Made by a program: the position numbers and the translations under genes. Below are positions 8,485 through 15,907 of a stretch of DNA of 45,274 nucleotides, one piece after another. This DNA is from Planctomycetota bacterium (GTDB lineage: Bacteria > Planctomycetota > Phycisphaerae > WQYP01): contig JAJYZF010000028.1 in the NCBI GenBank assembly GCA_021800165.1, positions 1 to 45,274 on the forward strand, given 5' to 3'. The notes beneath the pieces are model-generated. The model was not told where the DNA came from, searched no databases, and saw nothing but the letters and a program-made list of their open reading frames with translations. Position 1 is the stretch's first letter. Each line of letters starts with the position of its first letter.

Positions 8485-9109
8485 GCACCTAAAGCGCCGG
8501 GAGTCGGCCCGGCAGCGGAAGTGAACTTGCGGAAAGGAAAAGCCCATGAAGACGTTAAACACAAAGATGCAGGCCGTGCCAGTCGGTCCCGATGGGGGCC
8601 TCCGGTCCCACCCGGATTTCGGCCTCCATGCCTCAAGAGAGGGGAGCATGGCTGGCGCACGAACCATGCAGCCCTGGGATTATTTCCCAGGCCGCACCAT
8701 GCTTTCCCAGGCCGCAGCCCCGTCGCCCCCTCTTCGTGCCGCCTGTCCCGATAACCAAGCGGCAAGAACTGTGATCGGGATCGCGCCCGGAGTTTGTCCC
8801 GACGCCGCGGGATTTTTAACCCGTCATCGTCCCCCCGTCTCGCGCAGCGTTCCTCCGCGTTCCTCCGCGTCTCCCGGCCGCGCCGGGACGGTGAATCCGT
8901 CGTCGTACTCCCGCCTTCCGTCCCCTGACTCCTGTCTCCTGACTCCTGTCTCCTCGCGGGCCGCAGCCCGCGTCGCCCGGTCGTCAACTCCCGTCTCCCG
9001 TCTCCCGTCTCCCGACTCGCGGGCCGCTGCCCCGTCGTCGTACTCCCGTCTCCCGTCCCCTGACTCCTGTCTCCTGTCTCCTGTCTCCTCGCGGGCCGCA
9101 GCCCGCGCC
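8485..9109 (+). repeat. Repeat island C in the leader of pseudopilin 1
   Basis: The left part contains TTAAACACAAAG just after the start codon (reverse word orientation) and an inverted 23-base copy (one mismatch) of a word found at 28558-28580. It also has a CCTGGGA/TCCCAGG hairpin near 8672-8691, the GTTCCTCCGC array, CTCCCGT and CTCCTGT heptamer arrays, and GC hairpins at 8955-8972 and 9090-9107. From 8546 the whole island is read in frame as the leader of the downstream pseudopilin. Confidence 0.85.
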
Positions 9110-10063
9110 TTCACCCTCATCGAACTCCTCGTGGTGATCTCGATCATCGCCATCTTAATGTCTATTCTTCTGCCCGCACTGGCCCACTTCCGTACCGAAG
9201 GCTATATCACCAGCTCCACGGAAGAATTAACCAGCGTCAAGGCCGCTTGCCTCGCCTATTACGCTCATTTTGACGCCTACCCCGGCCTGTTTTCAGAGGC
9301 GGATATTTCCAATGGCGATGTCAAGGACAGCAACGGCCACCTCATCACCGGCACCCAGAACATGCTGATCTCGGCGATGGGCACGGCCTACACCAGTGGC
9401 ACTCTCCCCAGCGGAACCGCATATCTGGCCGTCAAGGATACCATCAGCGGCAGCACCTTCGACGTTACCACCACCCTCGGTACCGGCCCGATCGATTACG
9501 CCAACGGCAGCCAGCAGCTCAACGCATTTTTAACCCCGGCCCAAGCCGTGCTGGCCACCCAGCCACCCACCCCCGGCACAGCCACGCCTACAGCCCTGCC
9601 CACCCTTTACGATGAATTTCCCTCCGGCGTACCCGTTCTGTACTGGCGGCGCAACGCTGGATCCGCGGCAAACTATCCCGTAGGAACCAACGCCTCCACA
9701 ACGGCCAACGCCGATTTTTGGCTGGACTGCAACGCTCCGTACTTTAATACCACCACTCTCTCCGCCATCAACGGTATTGTCTATGATGAGCAAACCACCA
9801 CCTCGCCCCATTATTCCTCCTACAACGATCCCACCAACGGTATTAACGCCCTGGCCGCGATGGTGATCAACCAAACTACCGCGCCCAATTACGCCACCGC
9901 ACCCAACACCCTGGGTTATCCGGTGCAGGGCGATTTTGTCCTGGAAAGCGCCGGCCCCGACCACGCCTACGGCCCGGCCATTCCACCCACCGGCAGTACC
10001 ACCACCAACTGGGGCACCGCCGCCGGCCAATGCGATGACATCTTCGTATTCGGCGGGCAGTGA
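8546..10063 (+). CDS. GspG-like major pseudopilin with 188-residue leader
   Basis: Class III signal ARA|FTLIELLVVIS begins the mature part at Phe189, with Glu at +5 as needed for pseudopilin assembly. The mature part is about 317 residues and near its end carries SAGPDHAYG, resembling the GspG-type calcium-loop region. The start at 8546 has AAAGGA at 7 bases, so initiation far upstream is credible. No in-frame ATG, GTG or TTG lies just before the signal. Residues 1-188 are encoded by repeat words and read as low-complexity segments such as SPDSCLLSPVSSRAAAR. Normal leaders are 5-30 residues. Residue -1 is Ala rather than the usual Gly. Alternatively the gene may be inactivated; the open frame argues against it. 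Confidence 0.8.
   Translation: MKTLNTKMQAVPVGPDGGLRSHPDFGLHASREGSMAGARTMQPWDYFPGRTMLSQAAAPSPPLRAACPDNQAARTVIGIAPGVCPDAAGFLTRHRPPVSRSVPPRSSASPGRAGTVNPSSYSRLPSPDSCLLTPVSSRAAARVARSSTPVSRLPSPDSRAAAPSSYSRLPSPDSCLLSPVSSRAAARAFTLIELLVVISIIAILMSILLPALAHFRTEGYITSSTEELTSVKAACLAYYAHFDAYPGLFSEADISNGDVKDSNGHLITGTQNMLISAMGTAYTSGTLPSGTAYLAVKDTISGSTFDVTTTLGTGPIDYANGSQQLNAFLTPAQAVLATQPPTPGTATPTALPTLYDEFPSGVPVLYWRRNAGSAANYPVGTNASTTANADFWLDCNAPYFNTTTLSAINGIVYDEQTTTSPHYSSYNDPTNGINALAAMVINQTTAPNYATAPNTLGYPVQGDFVLESAGPDHAYGPAIPPTGSTTTNWGTAAGQCDDIFVFGGQ
9090..9107 (+). repeat. Junction hairpin at pseudopilin 1
   Basis: CGCGGGC-CGCA-GCCCGCG, a perfect 7-base stem. It ends 2 bases before the Phe codon (9110) that starts the mature pilin, and encodes the basic SRAAAR segment before the cleavage site. 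Confidence 0.85.
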
Positions 10064-10560
10064 GGGTGGGGGGGGGGTAGGAGACCCAAGACAGGAGCAG
10101 AAGTTAGGAGTTGGACATGACCACCATCCCAACCCCGCAAAAGGAATCAACCGCAGAGGTACTTGAAATGAACGACCTAAAACAAATTCCGGAAAACCCA
10201 ACCCTGCCTCCCCACGCGTCTGCCGGCTGCGCCGGGACGGTGAATCCGTCGTTCCGTCCTTCGTCCCCAAAATCTGTGCAATCTGTGAAATCTGTGGATC
10301 ACCCCTCGTCGTCGCTTCGTGTCTTTCCCGACGCCTCGGGATGTTTAACCCGTCGTCGTCCCCCCGTCTCGCGCAGCGCCCCTCCGCGTTCCTCCGCGTC
10401 CTCTGCGGTGAATCCGTCGTTCCGTCGTTCGTCCCCAAAATCTGTGCAATCTGTGAAATCTGTGGATCACCCCTCGTCGTCACTTCGTGTCTTCGCGTCT
10501 TCGTGTTTAACGTCCCGCCGCAGCGGCGTTACTCCCGTCTCGCGGGCCGCCGCCCGCGGA
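10064..10560 (+). repeat. Repeat island D in the leader of pseudopilin 2
   Basis: A purine-rich left part (ACAGGAG, AACCGCAGAGG) is followed by forward words. It includes two copies of the AATCTGTGN array (about 10271-10299 and 10439-10468), GTTCCTCCGC arrays, CTTCGTGT arrays, a CCCGACGCCTCGGG hairpin word, a CGCCGCAGCGGCG word and the junction hairpin at 10541-10558. All is in frame with the downstream pseudopilin from 10117. Confidence 0.85.
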
Positions 10561-11436
10561 TTCACCCTCGTCGAGCTGCTTGTTGTTATCTCGATCATTG
10601 CGCTCCTTCTTGGCTTGCTGCTGCCCGCGATCCTGTGGGCCCAAAAGGATGCCTACATCACCGCCACCGAAGCGGACATGCACGCTCTAAGCATCGGTCT
10701 GGACCAATACCACGCCGATTTCAATATGTACCCCAATTCATCCATCGTGGATGGCAGTACCGGGGCCTACGGCGGGGCCATCCCACAGGGTGCCGGTTAC
10801 GAAGTCATGGCCGAGGCACTGCTCGGATTTTTGCCGGGAAACCTCGATGGTTACCCGCCCTCTGGACAAGTCGGTAACATATTTTCTACCTCCCCCCAGA
10901 CGACTCTTAACCAAACCCAGGGCTTCACCATGGCCCCCTACAAAAAAGTTTATGGTCCGTACATGAGCGTTACCGCCACCAACATCTTCATGATTCCGGG
11001 GACCTCCGCGAGCCTCCCGTCGCAATATTATTTCACCGACGCCTTCGGCCAGGCCGCCACCAGCAACGCTCAGCTTTTGCCCATACTCTATTTCAGCGCC
11101 AATACCAATCCGGCGGGTACGATTGCCTCGGGCAACACGAACCCCACGATCTTTGGCGACTATTACATTCCCGGCAGTGGCTCCAGCACCACAAATCCAA
11201 ACGCACCGGGCATATTTAACGCCGGTGACGACAATAACCCACCGGGGCCGATTCCAGGTGCAGTCCCTCAGAGCCTGGCTCCAGCGCCTGGGTTTCTGAA
11301 CCTCATTGGCAATACCTCCCAGGATAATCTCGTGGACGCCGGCGAGACAATTATGGGCAGCGATGGCTATTTGCTTGTCAGCGCCGGCCCGGATGGTGCG
11401 TATTTCACCGCCGATGACATTGTTTACGGACAGTAG
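10117..11436 (+). CDS. GspG-like pseudopilin with 148-residue leader
   Basis: The second GspG-like protein in the row. Signal ARG|FTLVELLVVIS starts the mature part at about residue 149, with Gly at -1 and Glu at +5. The mature part of about 291 residues ends with SAGPDGAYFTADDIVYG, a close match to the conserved C-terminal Ca-binding loop of GspG. AGGAG lies 6 bases before the ATG at 10117; the frame also has ATG at 10168 (MNDLKQIPE). The segment around that ATG is closely similar to the start of the GspJ-like gene at 14177. The leader is repeat-derived. Two GspG-like genes in one operon could be paralogues with different partners. Confidence 0.8.
   Translation: MTTIPTPQKESTAEVLEMNDLKQIPENPTLPPHASAGCAGTVNPSFRPSSPKSVQSVKSVDHPSSSLRVFPDASGCLTRRRPPVSRSAPPRSSASSAVNPSFRRSSPKSVQSVKSVDHPSSSLRVFASSCLTSRRSGVTPVSRAAARGFTLVELLVVISIIALLLGLLLPAILWAQKDAYITATEADMHALSIGLDQYHADFNMYPNSSIVDGSTGAYGGAIPQGAGYEVMAEALLGFLPGNLDGYPPSGQVGNIFSTSPQTTLNQTQGFTMAPYKKVYGPYMSVTATNIFMIPGTSASLPSQYYFTDAFGQAATSNAQLLPILYFSANTNPAGTIASGNTNPTIFGDYYIPGSGSSTTNPNAPGIFNAGDDNNPPGPIPGAVPQSLAPAPGFLNLIGNTSQDNLVDAGETIMGSDGYLLVSAGPDGAYFTADDIVYGQ
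10541..10558 (+). repeat. Junction hairpin at pseudopilin 2
   Basis: CGCGGGC-CGCC-GCCCGCG. It ends 2 bases before the Phe codon (10561) of the mature pilin and encodes SRAAAR. Confidence 0.85.
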
Positions 11437-11904
11437 CGTGCGGCGGACCGCAAAGAGACAGGAGCCAGGAAAATAAGGACCATGGCCATGAAAAAGATGA
11501 TTCAGAAAAGAAATACAGGAATCAGGAGTACGGGTATCGCACAAACCGCCCAGCCCTGGGATTGTTTCCCAGGGCGCACTGTGCTTTCACAAGTAGCGGC
11601 CCCTCTGAATCCAGGCACACAGCCCCGCAGCGCAAATCCGTCGCGCCACGGCCAAGTAATGGCCGGGCTGGATTCCCCCCCGTCTCCCGATTCCCCTCTC
11701 CCGTCTCGCGCAGCGCCCAGTCGTCGTGTCTTCGTGTCTTCGTGTTTAACCGGTCGTCGTCCCCCCGTCTCGTGCAGCGTTCCTCCGCGTTCCTCCGCGT
11801 CTCCCGGCCGCGCCGGGACGGTGAATCCGTCGTCGCACTCCCGTCTCCCGTCCCCTGACTCCTGTCTCCTGTCTCCTGTCTCCTCGCGGGCCGCCGCCCG
11901 CGCC
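11437..11904 (+). repeat. Repeat island E in the leader of pseudopilin 3
   Basis: The left part is purine-rich (GAGACAGGAGCC, ACAGGAATCAGGAG). A hairpin word at 11554-11574 (CCCTGGGA, loop TTGTT, TCCCAGGG) is shared with island C. Forward words follow: CTTCGTGT, GTTCCTCCGC, a CGGCCGCGCCGG-containing word, CTCCCGT/CTCCTGT arrays (about 11841-11884) and the junction hairpin 11885-11902. Confidence 0.85.
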
Positions 11905-12621
11905 TTCACCCTCGTCGAACTCATGGCCGTGATGACCATCATGCTCATCATGGCCCTGATCACCATTCCCGCCTTTGCCAAAATGTTCCAAAACAGCAAG
12001 CAGGTGGGTGCCATGAACGAAATATCCTCCATGATCGCCCAGGGCCATGCCCTGGCCCTGAAAATGCACCAGCAGGTGGCCGTGGTGTTTTATGAAGAAA
12101 CCGCCGCCAATGTACCATCCGGATCGCCCGTTTATTCCGGCGAAACCGCCATCGCCCTGGCCGTGGCCCCGCAAGGCCAGCCCGAAAATGGCAGCTCGGA
12201 CAGTACTCCACTGTACTTTGAACCCTATTTTGGTACGCCCGTCCAATACCTGCCCAAGGGGATGGTGGTCGCTGCGCTGAATTCCAGCACCACCGGTGTA
12301 TCTGGGCTTAATCCCGCCGGCACCTGTCGGGCCATCGTCTTCGATGCCTCCGGCCATCTGGTTTTACGCAGCTACTTGGGTGCCATACCCAATCCCGATA
12401 ACACCACCGGAGCAGACTACTTGGATTGGCAGTTTATCTCTACCGCCAACCCCAGCCCGTCGTCAACAGACATTCCCACCAGTTCCCCCGGCGTGATGGC
12501 CTACGAGCCGTCCACGCTGCCCGCTTCGGCGACCGCCTCCACCACGGCGCTAGCCACGTACCTCGCCGCTAATAACGATGTGTTTATTGTCAACTCCTAC
12601 ACAGGAGCCGTGATCCGATGA
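11488..12621 (+). CDS. GspH/FimT-like minor pseudopilin with 139-residue leader
   Basis: Signal ARA|FTLVELMAVMTI starts the mature part (about 238 residues) at 11905. Downstream strands GTCRAIVFDASGHLVLRSY and the terminal NDVFIVNSYTGAVIR match the GspH/FimT pattern, where a final beta strand ends in G.V. Two in-frame ATGs exist, 11482 and 11488; AAGGA at 11475-11479 is 8 bases from the second and only 2 from the first, so 11488 is preferred. Its stop overlaps the next gene (ATGA at 12618-12621), indicating translational coupling to the GspI-like gene. The leader is made of repeat words. Ala is at -1. Confidence 0.8.
   Translation: MKKMIQKRNTGIRSTGIAQTAQPWDCFPGRTVLSQVAAPLNPGTQPRSANPSRHGQVMAGLDSPPSPDSPLPSRAAPSRRVFVSSCLTGRRPPVSCSVPPRSSASPGRAGTVNPSSHSRLPSPDSCLLSPVSSRAAARAFTLVELMAVMTIMLIMALITIPAFAKMFQNSKQVGAMNEISSMIAQGHALALKMHQQVAVVFYEETAANVPSGSPVYSGETAIALAVAPQGQPENGSSDSTPLYFEPYFGTPVQYLPKGMVVAALNSSTTGVSGLNPAGTCRAIVFDASGHLVLRSYLGAIPNPDNTTGADYLDWQFISTANPSPSSTDIPTSSPGVMAYEPSTLPASATASTTALATYLAANNDVFIVNSYTGAVIR
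11885..11902 (+). repeat. Junction hairpin at pseudopilin 3
   Basis: CGCGGGC-CGCC-GCCCGCG. It ends 2 bases before the mature Phe codon at 11905, as at pseudopilins 1 and 2. Confidence 0.85.
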
Positions 12622-14159
12622 AACGAAAAGGAAATAATCTAGGAGTCAGGAGACAGGAGATAGGAGACAGGAGCACGGCGCGCGCCGGGCCACAGATGGC
12701 CGTGAACATGGGACAGCAAACCGGAATCAAAGGACAAATGTCAGAACATAGGAGAAAAAATGGAGCCGGCAGCACACTTTACGGACTTGATGGTCTGGCA
12801 AAAGGCACACGCCTTTGTGCTGGCGTCTTATCGTGCGACGGCCAGGTTTCCAAAAAGCGAGACTTATGGCTTGACCAGCCAGTTCCGCAGGGCGGCGGTT
12901 TCCATTCCGGCAAACATTGCCGAGGGCTTCCGTCGCAAGGGCTTGCCGGAAAAGGCCCGTTTTCTCAATATTGCCCAAGCCTCTTTGGAAGAATGTCGGT
13001 ATTATTTGATTCTGTCGCGCGATCTGGGCTACGCGCAAGAGCCAGCACTGCCCGATTTAGCAGTGGAAGTCAGCAAACTGCTGACCGCATACGAGCGCAG
13101 CGTCTTGAACCGCCTATCCGTTTGAACGGCCTGCGGCCTTCCCCCCGTCCTGCCGCCCTTGTCTCCTGTCTCCTGTCTCCTGTCTCCTGGCGCACCGCCC
13201 CTGACTCCTGTCTCCTGTCTCCTGTCTCCTCGCGGGCCGCAGCCCGCGTCTCCCCCAATCATCTTCGTGTCTTCGCGCCTTCGTGTTTAACCGGTCGTCG
13301 TCCCCCCGACTCGCGGGCCTCAGCCCGCGCTGGCTTCACCATGATCGAAGTCCTTTTTGCCATCATGATCCTTGCCCTGGGCCTGGTGATGGTGGCCGCA
13401 TCGTTTCCCGTGGCCATCAAATGGACCCGCCAGGATACCAACAAAACCATTGGCCGCCTCATTGCCACCAATGCCCTGGGCATTATTGAAACGGAATATA
13501 CGCCGACCTACCTTTCGGGCGTTCCGACCACCGGCCAGCTTGTGCCGTTGGCGGGGGTTAGCACGGCCCCGGCGATCTGGCCAACGCTGATTGACCGCAC
13601 CTACGCCTTTGGCACGCCCACGCCATATCCGGACCCTGGCACGACGGCTAATTCGCTCTATTTCTGGACGGCGCTAATACGCCAGGCTCCCGTTCAGGCT
13701 CCTGGCGCGTCACCGCCGGCGCAGGCGCAGCCCATGTACGACCTCTATATTCTGGTATTCAAAAAGGGCAATCTCACCGATACGTACACGGGCACCAGCC
13801 CCGCACCGCTCCCGGCGGTCCCCGCGTCCACCACTGCCTCCGGCGGCAGGCTCAACACCGACGGCACGGGCGTTCCCTACGTCGCCACGGGCAGCCTTTC
13901 GGACACCACCTTCCCCGTCGGAGCCTTGGGCGTTGATGAAACCACCGGCGCGGTGTTCCGCAAGATCATAACAAACGTCGGTGGAACCAACTACGTCTGG
14001 CGCAGCGACCTGCCGGTCCCCACCAGCACCCCCAGCTATTCCAGCGGTCCGCAAGCCGACCCCGTCGCCTATGCCCCACCAACAACCAACAGCACGGGCC
14101 AGCCCGTGGGCACCGCCAGCCCGCTGATTTATATTTACACCACGACATTTACGCCGTGA
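12618..14159 (+). CDS. GspI-like minor pseudopilin with leader of up to 239 residues
   Basis: Signal SARAG|FTMIEVLFAIMILALGLV starts the mature part at 13335 (about 274 residues). The ALGLVMVAASFPVA segment is typical of GspI/PilV. The ATG at 12618 overlaps the stop of the GspH-like gene and has AGGAG at 10 bases. The leader frame runs through repeat words and through the four-helix-bundle gene (12760-13125), which is in another frame. An alternative start is TTG at 13122, overlapping that gene's TGA stop (TTGA) and giving a 71-residue leader. Which start is used decides whether the passenger gene is co-translated, and cannot be settled here. Confidence 0.75.
   Translation: MKRKGNNLGVRRQEIGDRSTARAGPQMAVNMGQQTGIKGQMSEHRRKNGAGSTLYGLDGLAKGTRLCAGVLSCDGQVSKKRDLWLDQPVPQGGGFHSGKHCRGLPSQGLAGKGPFSQYCPSLFGRMSVLFDSVARSGLRARASTARFSSGSQQTADRIRAQRLEPPIRLNGLRPSPRPAALVSCLLSPVSWRTAPDSCLLSPVSSRAAARVSPNHLRVFAPSCLTGRRPPDSRASARAGFTMIEVLFAIMILALGLVMVAASFPVAIKWTRQDTNKTIGRLIATNALGIIETEYTPTYLSGVPTTGQLVPLAGVSTAPAIWPTLIDRTYAFGTPTPYPDPGTTANSLYFWTALIRQAPVQAPGASPPAQAQPMYDLYILVFKKGNLTDTYTGTSPAPLPAVPASTTASGGRLNTDGTGVPYVATGSLSDTTFPVGALGVDETTGAVFRKIITNVGGTNYVWRSDLPVPTSTPSYSSGPQADPVAYAPPTTNSTGQPVGTASPLIYIYTTTFTP
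12760..13125 (+). CDS. Four-helix-bundle (S23/IVP-like) protein
   Basis: A 121-residue all-helical protein of the 23S rRNA intervening-sequence / four-helix-bundle family, also related to the Avd accessory proteins of diversity-generating retroelements. The signature YGLTSQFRRAAVSIPANIAEG is visible in pieces: FPKSETYGLTSQ (about 30-41) and RRAAVSIPANIAEG (about 43-57). Start MEPAAHFTDLMVWQKAH has GGAG 5 bases upstream. The family's role is unclear outside rRNA intervening sequences and retroelements; no such setting is present. It is bracketed by inverted ACAGGAG/CTCCTGT arrays and nested in the gspI leader, so it behaves like cargo of the repeats. Confidence 0.88.
   Translation: MEPAAHFTDLMVWQKAHAFVLASYRATARFPKSETYGLTSQFRRAAVSIPANIAEGFRRKGLPEKARFLNIAQASLEECRYYLILSRDLGYAQEPALPDLAVEVSKLLTAYERSVLNRLSV
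13312..13329 (+). repeat. Junction hairpin at pseudopilin 4
   Basis: CGCGGGC-CTCA-GCCCGCG, with a loop variant. It ends 5 bases before the mature Phe codon at 13335 and encodes SRASAR. Confidence 0.8.
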
Positions 14160-14575
14160 GAAAGCAGGAGTCGGACATGACCACGACCGCACGACAACGC
14201 CACAAAAGGAATCAACCGCACAGGATGCCAAGGTCCGCAGAGGTATTTGAAATGAACGACCTAAAACGAATTCCAGAAAGCCCAGCCCTGCCGCCCCCCG
14301 CGTCTCCCGGCCGCGCCGGGACGGTGAATCCGTCGTTCCGTCGTTTGGCCCTTAAATCTGTGCAATCTGTGAAATCTGTGGATTCCGCCTCGTCGTCGCT
14401 TCGTGTCTTTCCCGCCGCCTCGGGATGTTTAACCGGTCGTCGTCCCCCCGTCTCGCGCAGCGCCCCGTCGTCGTCGCTTCGTGTCTTCGCGTCTTCGTGT
14501 CTAACGTCCCGCCGCAGCGGCGTTACTCCCGTCTCGCGCAGCGCCCCTGTCTCCTCGCGGGCCGCAGCCCGCGGA
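14160..14575 (+). repeat. Repeat island G in the leader of pseudopilin 5
   Basis: The left part contains AACCGCACAGG and CCGCAGAGG (reverse orientation). Forward words follow: a CCGGCCGCGCCGGGACGGTG word, an AATCTGTGN array (about 14355-14383), CTTCGTGT arrays, a CGCCGCAGCGGCG word and the hairpin 14556-14573. The first 100 bases resemble the start of island D. Confidence 0.85.
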
Positions 14576-15907
14576 TTCACCCTCGTCGAAATGCTTGTGG
14601 TCATGGCTATTTTGGTGGTGATGATGGCCGCCGTTGGCGAAATCTTCCAAACCGCCGGCCACACCGTTCGCCTCGGCCAGGCCACCCTGCAAATGATGGC
14701 CGGCGTGCGTACCGTGGAATCGCAGTTGAACCATGACCTTGCTCATATCAACCCCAACGGCTACCTGATCATCCGCGGCAGTTATTTTGCGCCAAACTGG
14801 GATCTGCCCGGCTACACCTACGCCGGTACCGGCAAGCAGTGGCAGGGCGATACCTCCGGGGCCACCGCCCCAACCCCGGCCACCTACGGCATCCCGTACC
14901 AGGTGGGAGATCAGGTTTATGACGGCGCGTTTTACACGTGCGTGAAAGCCAACACTTCCTCCAGCGCCAACAGCCCTGCCGTCTCCATCGCCCCCGCCGG
15001 AGATTGGGCCGAGGTTGCGCCAACACCAACCACCGGTTACACCACCCCTCCCTGGCAAGACGACCAACTCACATTTTTAGCCCATGGCACCTTTCACGAC
15101 CGCACCGGCAGCAACGGCAACGGCAGTCTTTCGCCCTTCATGGATAATTTAACTTCCAATGCGGCCGCAGTCTGGTACGGCCAACTATTTATGGAGCCGA
15201 ATCCCGTTAACGGCGGTAGCCCTTACCCACAACCCGCGCAAAACGTGGAATTGCCGCTTGGCACGCCGCCCACCGGCACCACCGCCGGCGATTTCGTTTT
15301 TGGCCGCCACGTAACCTTGCTCGCCCCCGGCACCAGCGCTTCCAGCACTCCGGGCTACGCGGCTTTTCCCGATGTTGCCTATGCCAATGCCGGTACTGTG
15401 CAGGCCTATAACGGCGAACCCATAGAAGCCGCAATCACCTCCTCCCGCTTGGATGCCTCGACGATCTCCCCCACCCAAATCGAGCAAGCTCTGATCGGCC
15501 AGACTATCGATGCCATCAGCCAGGCCTATTGCTACCGCTTCTGCGCGTTGCCGTCGCCGGCCGCCGGCACAGACGTCACCAGTGGCGACGCCGGCTTGGT
15601 CAACGGCTACTTTCGCATGACGCCCATTTTGCTCCAGGGCGTACCATCCTTCACGGTCCAATGGACCGACGGCACCACCAACCCCACCACGGGCACGTTA
15701 AATTGGTACGGCCTGGGCAACCCTAGCGGCAACAGCTCTATTGAGCCGGCCACCGCCGATACCTACGACCAATACGTAGCCGTGTTCAATGCCGCCAATC
15801 GCCAGTATTGGCCCAAAGCCCTAAAGATTACCTTTACCGTTACGGATTCCCATAACCTGCTCCAAGGCGGCCGGGTAATCACGGAAGTAGTGCGCCTGCC
15901 GCAATAA
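14177..15907 (+). CDS. GspJ-like minor pseudopilin with 133-residue leader
   Basis: Signal ARG|FTLVEMLVVMAILVVM starts the mature part at residue 134. The following EIFQTAGHTVRLGQATL and VESQLNHDLAHI segment is typical of GspJ/PilW. AGGAG lies 6 bases before the ATG at 14177. The mature part (about 443 residues) is about twice the usual GspJ size. Around 14881-15015 it contains YQVGDQVYDGAFYTC, then a Ser/Asn-rich linker and PAGDWAEV, the layout of a CBM5/12-type (chitin-binding-like) module; that is inference from motif shape. GspJ sits at the pseudopilus tip with GspI and GspK, so a binding module there could present or recruit substrate. Confidence 0.8.
   Translation: MTTTARQRHKRNQPHRMPRSAEVFEMNDLKRIPESPALPPPASPGRAGTVNPSFRRLALKSVQSVKSVDSASSSLRVFPAASGCLTGRRPPVSRSAPSSSLRVFASSCLTSRRSGVTPVSRSAPVSSRAAARGFTLVEMLVVMAILVVMMAAVGEIFQTAGHTVRLGQATLQMMAGVRTVESQLNHDLAHINPNGYLIIRGSYFAPNWDLPGYTYAGTGKQWQGDTSGATAPTPATYGIPYQVGDQVYDGAFYTCVKANTSSSANSPAVSIAPAGDWAEVAPTPTTGYTTPPWQDDQLTFLAHGTFHDRTGSNGNGSLSPFMDNLTSNAAAVWYGQLFMEPNPVNGGSPYPQPAQNVELPLGTPPTGTTAGDFVFGRHVTLLAPGTSASSTPGYAAFPDVAYANAGTVQAYNGEPIEAAITSSRLDASTISPTQIEQALIGQTIDAISQAYCYRFCALPSPAAGTDVTSGDAGLVNGYFRMTPILLQGVPSFTVQWTDGTTNPTTGTLNWYGLGNPSGNSSIEPATADTYDQYVAVFNAANRQYWPKALKITFTVTDSHNLLQGGRVITEVVRLPQ
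14556..14573 (+). repeat. Junction hairpin at pseudopilin 5
   Basis: CGCGGGC-CGCA-GCCCGCG. It ends 2 bases before the mature Phe codon at 14576 and encodes SRAAAR. Confidence 0.85.

Larger units (their letters stand above)
12622..13334 (+). repeat. Repeat island F carrying a passenger gene
   Basis: The left arm, about 12641-12676, is an array of ACAGGAG/TCAGGAG heptamers (reverse orientation). The right arm, about 13159-13230, is two arrays of CTCCTGT heptamers (forward orientation). The four-helix-bundle gene 12760-13125 lies between the arms. Right of it follow GC hairpins 13231-13248 and 13312-13329 and a CTTCGTGT array near 13263-13288. Confidence 0.85.

Noticed and set aside
8824..9153. 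Minus-strand reading frames through the pseudopilin leaders (for example 8824-9153, 9530-10483, 11502-12032)
   Set aside because: Their products are translations of repeat words (ETGDRRQESG-type) or the antisense of pseudopilin genes, with no start signals or family match.
9154..10063. Interpretation of the pseudopilins as pseudogenes disrupted by repeats
   Set aside because: All six keep open frames, most have well-placed Shine-Dalgarno sites, and signals and C-terminal motifs are intact, so disruption is not supported, though not excluded.
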